From positions 1 through 11,216 of the forward strand of contig CALBRY010000486.1 of NCBI GenBank assembly GCA_937927665.1: a DNA stretch of 11,216 bases. Reading direction: 5' to 3'. Origin of the DNA: an uncultured Chloroflexota bacterium (lineage in GTDB: Bacteria; Chloroflexota; Anaerolineae; Aggregatilineales; Phototrophicaceae). The position numbers and the translations under genes were made by a program. The notes beneath the pieces were generated by a model, which made no database searches, was not told the origin of the DNA, and worked only from the letters and a program-made list of their open reading frames with translations. Shown one piece after another: positions 5,522-11,216 of the stretch; position 1 is the stretch's first letter, and each line of letters opens with the position of its first letter.

Positions 5522-6766
5522 ATGATGCGACTGCTTGATGTGCCGGAAATTCGCTCACTTAGCAGTTTGACTCAGGATGGCAGGCTGCTGTTCCGAACCC
5601 GCATCCTGCGTTTGTTCGCCTACGGGCTGATTTCAGTTATCTTGGTGCTCTACCTCGCCCAAGTCGGCTTTGACGAAGGTCAAATTGGGCTGCTGTTGTC
5701 GCTCACGCTGATGGGCGACACAGCCATTTCGTTGTGGCTCACCACCCATGCAGACCGCGTTGGACGACGGCGAACCCTGCTGATCGGTGCTGGTCTAATG
5801 ATTTTGGCAGGGGGCATCTTTGGCTTCGTCGAGAACTACTTCGTGTTGGTACTAGCGGCGGTGATCGGCACCATCAGCCCCGGTGGGAACGACGTCGGAC
5901 CTTTTCTCGCCGTTGAGCAGTCCGGGTTGGCTCAGACGATCCCTGACAGCCACCGCACCCAGATCTTTGCTTGGTATAACCTCGCCGGATCGATGGCGAC
6001 AGCTTGTGGCGCATTGTGCGCGGGCGGCTTAACTTGGCTGCTGCAGCATCTCGGCACCCTGCCGCTGATGAGCTATCGGGTCATCCTTATTCTGTATGCG
6101 CTACTTGGATGTCTCTTGCTGCTGACTTTCCGGCAGCTTTCGTCCGCTATGGAACCCAGCACACCGCCGCACACACAAACCTTCGGTTTGAACCGCTCTC
6201 GAAAGATCATCTTCAGGCTCTCGGCACTGTTTGCCTTGGATGCTTTCGGAGGCGGATTGGTAGTGCAAAGCTTTGTCGCGTACTGGTTCTTCATTCGTTT
6301 TGGCGCAGATGCTGCTGTGATTGGCGCAATTTTCTTTGGTGCCAATCTCTTTTCCGGGTTGTCGGCGCTCGCTGCGGCACGCATTGCCGCCCGGATTGGA
6401 CTGGTCAACACGATGGTATTTACGCATCTCCCTTCAAACATTCTCCTGATCTTGATTCCATTGATGCCGTCACTTCCCCTAGCGGTTTTGGTCCTACTCG
6501 CGCGCTTCAGCATCTCGCAGATGGACGTTCCAACCCGCCAATCGTATGTGATGGCGGTCGTCGATCCGAATGAGCGTTCCGCTGCAGCTGGTGTGACCGG
6601 GATCATACGCACGATGGGTGCCGCGTGTTCACCTGTGCTGAGCGGGATTATGCTTGGCGCGGGATGGCTGAGTTTGCCGTTCTTCGCGGCGGGGAGTTTC
6701 AAAATTGTGTATGATCTGATCCTTTACCGCAGTTTCCGCGCGTTGAAGCCGCACGAGTCACAGTAG
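5522..6766 (+). CDS. Major facilitator superfamily (MFS) exporter, last gene of the chr-like operon
   Basis: 414 residues with about 12 hydrophobic segments. MFS motif A lies between spans 2 and 3 (residues 65-84: G65, D66, then ADRVGRRR). The second half begins near residue 230 and carries DVPTRQSYVMAVVDPNERS (335-353), a sequence common in MFS drug-type antiporters of the YfcJ/MdtH style. ATG 5522 is 3 bases after the propeller stop codon. The next gene converges with only 14 bases between stops. In classic chromate operons ChrB is followed by the CHR-superfamily transporter ChrA; no ChrA-like protein exists here, so this MFS protein is the likely effector exporter of the ChrB-controlled operon. 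Chromate or another oxyanion is an inferred substrate; a drug-like compound is equally possible from the sequence alone. Confidence 0.9.
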   Translation: MMRLLDVPEIRSLSSLTQDGRLLFRTRILRLFAYGLISVILVLYLAQVGFDEGQIGLLLSLTLMGDTAISLWLTTHADRVGRRRTLLIGAGLMILAGGIFGFVENYFVLVLAAVIGTISPGGNDVGPFLAVEQSGLAQTIPDSHRTQIFAWYNLAGSMATACGALCAGGLTWLLQHLGTLPLMSYRVILILYALLGCLLLLTFRQLSSAMEPSTPPHTQTFGLNRSRKIIFRLSALFALDAFGGGLVVQSFVAYWFFIRFGADAAVIGAIFFGANLFSGLSALAAARIAARIGLVNTMVFTHLPSNILLILIPLMPSLPLAVLVLLARFSISQMDVPTRQSYVMAVVDPNERSAAAGVTGIIRTMGAACSPVLSGIMLGAGWLSLPFFAAGSFKIVYDLILYRSFRALKPHESQ

Positions 6767-6780
6767 CGGGTTGTTTTCCC

Positions 6781-7371
6781 TCAGCGCCAAGTACTTGTTT
6801 CAGTAAAAATCGCGGTCGCCAACGCAATACAGCGGTTGGCGATGGCTTCCGGCGGATACGGACGTTGGTGTTCAAGCCACCACGTGATGGCTTCCACGAG
6901 CATGGCGGCAAGGAGAGTAGGAACAAAATCGTCCACATCCGTGGATGCAGTGTGATCAGGTACAGCATGTCCGGTGGCGAGGCGCTGGTACTGTTTGAGC
7001 AAATCGACCAGCGTCGCGCGCATCTTTTGAACAAACCACGGACTGCCTTTGCGACCGAGCAGGGCGCGATACAGGCGCTCATAGTCTGCGATATGTTCGA
7101 AAAAACGTACCCACAGTTCCGGCGGGTGTTCCGCTGTTGGGGTTGCAAGCGCATTGAACAGGGCTTGCATGGCTTCCGCGAAGATTTGCTCTACCAGCGC
7201 ATATTTGTCCTGATAGTTGCGGTAAAACGCAGCCCGGCTGACCATCGCCCGCTCGGTAATCTCCCCGACAGTGAGCGACTCAAAACCGCGCTCCTCGATC
7301 AACTCAACAAGCGCTTCACGCAGCAGTTTTTGCGTTCGTCGCATTCGTAAATTCTGCGTTTTCTGAGACAT
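6781..7371 (-). CDS. TetR/AcrR-family transcriptional regulator
   Basis: 196 residues. The N-terminal helix-turn-helix is textbook: RMRRTQKLLREALVELIEER (9-28), FESLTVGEITERAMVSRAAF (30-49), then YRNYQDKYALVEQIF. The C-terminal ligand domain (about 75-190) contains WVRFFEHIADYERLYRALLG and resembles the TetR C-terminal type found with multidrug ABC and RND pumps. ATG 7371 is preceded by AAGGAG at 6 bases, a strong start. Two palindromes built from TGTCTCA half-sites lie between this gene and the divergent ABC operon: one 11 bases upstream of this start codon, the other about 41 bases upstream of the ATPase start. It therefore probably represses both itself and the ABC transporter until an exported compound binds it. 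The inducer is unknown. Confidence 0.93.
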   Translation of the reverse strand: MSQKTQNLRMRRTQKLLREALVELIEERGFESLTVGEITERAMVSRAAFYRNYQDKYALVEQIFAEAMQALFNALATPTAEHPPELWVRFFEHIADYERLYRALLGRKGSPWFVQKMRATLVDLLKQYQRLATGHAVPDHTASTDVDDFVPTLLAAMLVEAITWWLEHQRPYPPEAIANRCIALATAIFTETSTWR

Positions 7372-7381
7372 TTGACACTCC

Positions 7382-7399
7382 TTGTCTCAAATGAGACAA
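7382..7399. promoter_or_regulatory. TetR operator O1: TTGTCTCA-AA-TGAGACAA
   Basis: A perfect 8+8 bp palindrome with a 2-base centre, immediately upstream of the Shine-Dalgarno sequence of the tetR-like gene. It shares its TGTCTCA half-site with O2 at 7470-7486, and a further single half-site (TGAGACA, 7364-7370) overlaps the tetR start codon. Symmetry, repetition and placement beside a TetR gene make it a strong operator candidate; occupancy would block transcription or translation of tetR. Confidence 0.75.
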
Positions 7400-7469
7400 C
7401 TTACCGGAATTGAATGTTGTTTCTCCAACCGTGCTCATCTTACACTTTAAACAGACAGCTTTATCCATA

Positions 7470-7486
7470 TGAGACACTATGTCTCA
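7470..7486. promoter_or_regulatory. TetR operator O2: TGAGACA-CTA-TGTCTCA
   Basis: A perfect 7+7 bp palindrome with a 3-base centre, located about 41 bases before the TTG start of the ABC ATPase. It uses the same half-site as O1 but with the two arms in the opposite order, and its centre lies about 87 bp from that of O1. The expected -10/start region of the ABC operon lies here, though I could not assign -10 and -35 boxes with confidence. Confidence 0.75.
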
Positions 7487-7526
7487 ATTTAGTCGGTCTG
7501 TCAACAGCAAGAAGGAGAGGCACACG

Positions 7527-8264
7527 TTGAGCACAGTGAAGCAACCCGAAACGATGCAGCGATCACGCGTGGCTAGTACAGGAATGCCGCTAATCACGGT
7601 CAAAAACCTCGTCAAGACTTTTGATACGCCCGCTGGTTCGTTCAAAGCACTTAGAGGCATCAGTTTGCAGATCAAGCAGGGCGAGTTTGTGGCGGTGGTT
7701 GGCAAATCAGGCAGCGGAAAATCCACTCTCCTCAACATGCTGACGGGAATTGCCCATCCCACCTCTGGAGAAGTGATTATTGGAGACATCACTCTGCATC
7801 AATTGAGCGAGAGTCAAACCGCTCGCTGGCGGGGACGGAATGTTGGGATTGTTTTTCAGTTCTTTCAATTGCTTCCCACCTTGACCGTCGTGGAAAACGT
7901 CATGCTGGCGATGGATTTCTGCAAAATCGTGCCGGTCAGTCAGCGTAGATCTAGGGCACTGGAATTACTCGGTCAAATGGGGATTGCAGAACAGGCGCAC
8001 AAGCTTCCGTCTACACTATCCGGAGGGCAGCAGCAGCGAGTTGCGATTGCGAGGGCGCTGGCGAATGATCCACCCCTTATTGTGGCTGATGAACCCACCG
8101 GCAACCTCGACACACAGACTGCCTCGACAGTTTTCCAAATGCTGGAGGCTCAAGTGTCAGCGGGAAAAACCGTGATCGTCGTAACCCATGAGCGAGACTT
8201 TGCCGCTCAAGTTGACCATACGATCACGCTGGTTGACGGGTTAATCGTTGCAGGGACGGCATGA
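7527..8264 (+). CDS. ABC transporter ATP-binding protein, MacB/LolD type
   Basis: 245 residues with every nucleotide-binding motif intact: Walker A GKSGSGKST (59-67), Q-loop Gln111, signature LSGGQ (164-168), Walker B LIVADE (184-189) with Glu189 catalytic, D-loop NLD (193-195) and switch His221. The class fits the MacB/LolD/FtsE group that powers FtsX-type permeases. The start is TTG 7527, preceded by GAAGGAGAGG with a 6-base spacer. An in-frame ATG at 7479 would add 16 residues, but it has no ribosome binding site and lies inside operator O2. The stop overlaps the permease start (ATGA at 8261), so the two are translationally coupled. Repression by the divergent TetR protein is likely. It acts at the inner face of the cytoplasmic membrane. 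Confidence 0.95.
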   Translation: MSTVKQPETMQRSRVASTGMPLITVKNLVKTFDTPAGSFKALRGISLQIKQGEFVAVVGKSGSGKSTLLNMLTGIAHPTSGEVIIGDITLHQLSESQTARWRGRNVGIVFQFFQLLPTLTVVENVMLAMDFCKIVPVSQRRSRALELLGQMGIAEQAHKLPSTLSGGQQQRVAIARALANDPPLIVADEPTGNLDTQTASTVFQMLEAQVSAGKTVIVVTHERDFAAQVDHTITLVDGLIVAGTA

Positions 8265-10645
8265 CCATGAGCGCCTACTATCGCAAAGCTTTTCGTGACT
8301 TATGGGAAAACAAAGCCCGTGCGTTTCTCGTGATCTTGGCGCTGGTCGTCGGCGTCATCAGTGTCGGGACGGTTGCCGCCACCTATTCGATTCTCATCCG
8401 AGAAATGGACAAAAATTATCTCAATACGACGCCAGCATCCGCATCGCTGTGGGTGGATGGTATCGACCAGAATCTCGTTCAAACAGTCGCTGATCGCTCC
8501 GATATTGCGTTGGCAGAAGCCCGCGCTCAAATTATCGGTCGCATTCGAATCGGAGATGGTCAATGGCGTGAACTGTGGCTCTATGTGATTGCCGATTTCG
8601 ACAATCTGCAAATTGACACATTTACGCCAGAGCAAGGTGTTTGGCATCCCGGCACAGGAGAAATCCTGTTCGAGCGCACGGCGATACAAGTTGCACAGGC
8701 AGAAATAGGGGATACGGTCGTCGTCAAATTACCAAATGTAGACGAGCGCCTCCTCTCCGTGACTGGGTCTGTCCATGCACCGGGTTTGCCGCCCGCTTGG
8801 GTAGAAGGTCGCGTTTACGGCTACATCACCCCAGAAACGTTGGCGCTTTTTGGCGGCGATTTCTTCCTGAATCAATTGATTCTGATGGTCGCCGAAAATG
8901 AGTTTGACCAAGCACACATCCGCGAAACAGCCTATGCGATCAAGGAATGGCTGGAGGAAAATGGTTATACCGTCGCACGCATTGATATTCCTGAACCCGG
9001 AAAGCACCCTCATGCAGACCTGATGTCCGCATTCCTAATGATGTTGGGAATCTCCGGCATACTGACACTGATAATGAGCAGCATTCTGGTCACGAACATG
9101 ATTTCAGCAATGCTAGCTCAACAGATTCGCCAGATCGGCATCATGAAAGCGATTGGTGGGAGCGTCGGACAAATTGCCGGCATTTACTTGCTCATGGTCT
9201 TGACCCTAGGCGTAATTGCGTTGGTAATCGGTCTGCCCATCAGCGTGTCGTTGGGGCGCATGCTTGCCAACGATCAAGCGGTGAACATGCTTAACTTCGA
9301 CATCTTTGACTACGGTGTTGATGTATGGGCATACGGTCTGATTATTGCTGTCGGGCTGCTCATGCCGTTGATCGCAAGCGTGTACCCGATCAGCAAAGGG
9401 AGTCGCAGAACCGTGCTGGATGCGTTCAGCGATTATGGAGTCGGGAAGGGGCAATTTGGTTCAAGCATCATCGATGTGTTTCTCAGCAAGGTCACAGGAA
9501 TCGCGCGCCCATTTCTCCTTTCCCTGCGTAATACTTTTCGACGCCGCAGCCGCCTTGTTCTCACACTGATCACATTGACGACCGCAGGCGCAAGTTTCAC
9601 GGCAGCCATGAATGTGATCGCATCCATCGATACGGAAGTGGCGCGCAAATTTGATGCCGTGCCCTACAATCTCGATATATCCTTCAGCCAATCGTACCCA
9701 CAAACTTTAGTTGAAAACGCGGTCAGCCACGTCAGCGGCGTGGAGCGTGTCGAGACATGGGGTGGTGGGCAAGCGTCGGTCGTGCTGGCTGATGGCACAC
9801 TGGGACGTCCTCTGCGGATTGCTGCGCTACCACGCAGTACACAATTGATTCCCGAAATACCGATAACTTCGGGGCGATGGCTTCAGCCAGATGATCAAAA
9901 TGCGATCGTGATCAACAATACACTCCTGAAGACTCTTGAAATCGACGCTGTCGTCGGTGATGAAATCACGCTCAGTATCAATGGCATGCAGACCGTATGG
10001 CAGTTGGTCGGTATCTCATGGGAGTATCTCTCAGGAACTGCCTACGTTCCTTTTGATTATTTCTCCCAGATGATGGGGCAAACGGGACAGGCTGCGAATA
10101 TCGTGGTGCGAGCATCGGATCAAACACGCGTTGATGAAATCGCGCGAGATTTGGAGGTTCAACTCACCAACATGGGATTTGATGTCACCACAATGTGGAA
10201 AACCGAAGATACACGTGGAGTCTTCCAGACACATATGCTTTTGATCACCGGCATTCTGTTGGTCATGGCGGCGCTCTTCATCATTGTCGGTGGATTCGGA
10301 TTGGCTGCTGCGATGAGCCTCAATGTCTTAGAACGTACCCGCGAAATAGGCATTCTCCGCGCGATGGGTGCTTCAACGCCGCAAGTCCTGCAAATCGTCC
10401 TGTTAGAAGGTGTGTTCACCGGCGTTTTGAGTTGGATATTCGCTATCCTCCTTTCAATTCCATTGAGTGGGTTGATGACCCAAGTATTTGACATAGGCTT
10501 TGGGATGCCTGTGAGTCTCACACTTTCAGGGGGCGGGTGGGTTATCTGGTTCTTCGCTATCGTCGCTATTGCAGTGGTTGCGAGTGCAGCTCCCGCTTGG
10601 AGTTCTGTTTGTAAACCCGTCGATAAAGTACTGGCTTACGAATAA
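8261..10645 (+). CDS. ABC transporter permease, duplicated FtsX/MacB type (794 residues)
   Basis: About eight membrane spans are visible: 22-44, 256-278, 304-328, 355-375, 432-452, 657-680, 707-737 and 759-779. The order is span, large extracytoplasmic domain (45-250), FtsX domain with AQQIRQIGIMKAIGGSVGQI (286-305), then a second span, second extracytoplasmic domain (455-650) and second FtsX domain with VLERTREIGILRAMGASTPQ (689-708). This is a full-length fused double permease, so one polypeptide with two ATPase copies could form the transporter. Such proteins export lipids, peptides or drugs. ATG 8261 overlaps the ATPase stop; ATG 8267 is an alternative start. The last domain is paralogous to the permease fragment at the left edge, and both end LAY followed by one residue. 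Family is certain, substrate unknown. Confidence 0.95.
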   Translation: MTMSAYYRKAFRDLWENKARAFLVILALVVGVISVGTVAATYSILIREMDKNYLNTTPASASLWVDGIDQNLVQTVADRSDIALAEARAQIIGRIRIGDGQWRELWLYVIADFDNLQIDTFTPEQGVWHPGTGEILFERTAIQVAQAEIGDTVVVKLPNVDERLLSVTGSVHAPGLPPAWVEGRVYGYITPETLALFGGDFFLNQLILMVAENEFDQAHIRETAYAIKEWLEENGYTVARIDIPEPGKHPHADLMSAFLMMLGISGILTLIMSSILVTNMISAMLAQQIRQIGIMKAIGGSVGQIAGIYLLMVLTLGVIALVIGLPISVSLGRMLANDQAVNMLNFDIFDYGVDVWAYGLIIAVGLLMPLIASVYPISKGSRRTVLDAFSDYGVGKGQFGSSIIDVFLSKVTGIARPFLLSLRNTFRRRSRLVLTLITLTTAGASFTAAMNVIASIDTEVARKFDAVPYNLDISFSQSYPQTLVENAVSHVSGVERVETWGGGQASVVLADGTLGRPLRIAALPRSTQLIPEIPITSGRWLQPDDQNAIVINNTLLKTLEIDAVVGDEITLSINGMQTVWQLVGISWEYLSGTAYVPFDYFSQMMGQTGQAANIVVRASDQTRVDEIARDLEVQLTNMGFDVTTMWKTEDTRGVFQTHMLLITGILLVMAALFIIVGGFGLAAAMSLNVLERTREIGILRAMGASTPQVLQIVLLEGVFTGVLSWIFAILLSIPLSGLMTQVFDIGFGMPVSLTLSGGGWVIWFFAIVAIAVVASAAPAWSSVCKPVDKVLAYE

Positions 10646-10898
10646 AGGCAATGAATCAGTGCCAGCCAATTGAAACGATGACTGGCATGAGCACAGACTT
10701 ATGCACCAATCTAGCGTTTCTACAACGACTGAGTTCTATATTTCTCGGAAATGCGGTAGAGGGGAGATTGGGATGTGTGGCGATAGCCCTCACGCCCATT
10801 TTTTGTCCATCTGGCAGCAGTCACTTCCTGCCGAATCTCTCCTTCGCTGTTTTTGAGGTGCGACTTCTTTCGCAAAGTAGCACACCAGCCCACCTGCA

Positions 10899-10914
10899 AA
10901 ACCGCTGGCGGTTT
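10899..10914. repeat. Short perfect hairpin AAACCGC-TG-GCGGTTT
   Basis: Arms 10899-10905 and 10908-10914 are perfectly complementary; in practice it would form six base pairs with a four-base CTGG loop. It lies in the non-homologous tail next to the truncated transposase. A short T run follows the stem on the plus strand, so a weak terminator for the ABC operon is possible, but no long U tract is present. Confidence 0.4.
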
Positions 10915-10919
10915 CGACT

Positions 10920-10964
10920 CGGAGCGCGGCTTGGGCTTGTGCCGCTTCGCTCAGCCGCGCTCCG
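10920..10964. repeat. 11+11 bp perfect inverted repeat at the end of the transposase homology
   Basis: CGGAGCGCGGC (10920-10930) and GCCGCGCTCCG (10954-10964) are exactly complementary with 23 bases between. The recognisable transposase protein ends at about 10965, directly at the outer edge of this repeat. A second overlapping pair, CTTGGGC (10930-10936) and GCCCAAG (10974-10980), is also present. This may be a structure-prone breakpoint or part of an unrelated small element. Confidence 0.5.
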
Positions 10965-11216
10965 GTCGCCCTCGCCCAAGAAGATTTCGCCAAAATCCAT
11001 CTCCCACTCTTCCATCGGCGCTGGCAGCGTGAGCGGTTCGCTCAGGAACGGCATCCGCGGACGAATCCAACCCAACTCATGCAGGATCTGCGTGATGGTG
11101 CTGCAAGCTTTCGGGAACGCGAACGGCACCTCGTGGCTGCGGGCGTACTGCTGCAGCCCGTACTGAATCGTGCGTGCACCAGCGGGACGATGCAGCTGTT
11201 CCAACAGCTCCCGACG

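Larger units (their letters stand above)
10821..11216 (-). pseudogene. Truncated DDE (integrase-core) transposase, running off the right edge
   Basis: Read on the minus strand from the edge, the frame gives RELLEQLHRPAGARTIQYGL, a second helix-turn-helix region with STITQILHELGWIRPR, and then PMEEWEMDFGEIFLGEGD. The W-x-x-D-F segment is the first Asp of an integrase-core (rve) DDE domain, as in IS481/IS3-like elements. The usual continuation (a VVDRGTS-like strand, the second Asp and the catalytic Glu) is absent in all three minus-strand frames down to 10646. The residues after about 10965 are low-complexity and Arg/Ser-rich up to the stop at 10821. The element has therefore lost its 3' part by deletion or rearrangement and is very probably inactive. 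The N-terminal part is outside the window, so the exact family is uncertain. Confidence 0.75.

Noticed and set aside
6073..6702. A 209-residue minus-strand frame opposite the MFS gene.
   Set aside because: The plus strand encodes a complete MFS protein with its signature motifs; the antisense translation has no recognisable feature.
7479..7526. ATG 7479 as the start of the ABC ATPase.
   Set aside because: It lies inside operator O2 and has no ribosome binding site, whereas TTG 7527 has a strong one at ideal spacing.
10660..10687. TGCCAG ... CTGGCA inverted repeat just after the permease, as a terminator or IS end.
   Set aside because: Six base pairs with a 16-base loop and no T run; no matching copy was found as a terminal repeat.
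10651..11166. A 171-residue plus-strand open frame beginning just after the permease stop.
   Set aside because: It is antisense to the recognisable transposase over most of its length and its translation shows no domain, hydrophobic pattern or family resemblance. Its ATG has only a weak AAAGG upstream.

Overview
The window reads as a metal, oxyanion and small-molecule efflux neighbourhood from a free-living bacterium of moderate GC content. The style of the proteins (long MacB/FtsX permeases, a split ChrB, frequent GTG/TTG starts) would fit Chloroflexota. No rRNA or other taxonomic marker is present, so this is only an impression. No tRNA, rRNA or CRISPR array was seen, and there is no gene-free stretch longer than about 300 bases.

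Layout from left to right: (1) the 3' end of a MacB/FtsX-type ABC permease, followed by a 40-residue single-span membrane protein (678-800). (2) A Fur-family regulator (minus strand) diverging from a His-rich cation diffusion facilitator (plus strand). Their 95-base spacer carries promoter-like elements and a near-palindrome. A SAM-dependent methyltransferase follows the transporter on the same strand. (3) A five-gene plus-strand operon, 3266-6766, with overlaps or gaps of at most 21 bases: ChrB N-terminal domain protein, two tandem and diverged ChrB C-terminal domain proteins, a YncE-like beta-propeller and an MFS exporter. It is preceded by a perfect 8+8 bp palindrome overlapping the probable -10 box. 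(4) A TetR-family repressor (minus) converging on the MFS gene and diverging from an ABC ATPase plus a 794-residue permease. The intergenic region has repeated TGTCTCA/TGAGACA half-sites at both promoters. (5) The right edge holds a truncated, minus-strand DDE transposase whose recognisable part stops at an 11+11 bp inverted repeat.

Functionally, each exporter sits beside a likely regulator of its own: Fur with the CDF exporter, ChrB-N with the MFS exporter, and TetR with the ABC exporter. The most unusual unit is the chr-like operon. The ChrB protein, normally one chain, is split, its C-terminal domain is duplicated, the canonical ChrA chromate transporter is absent, and an MFS protein plus a cytoplasmic beta-propeller take its place. 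The two ABC permeases at the ends of the window are paralogues, so the metal genes lie between two related ABC export loci.
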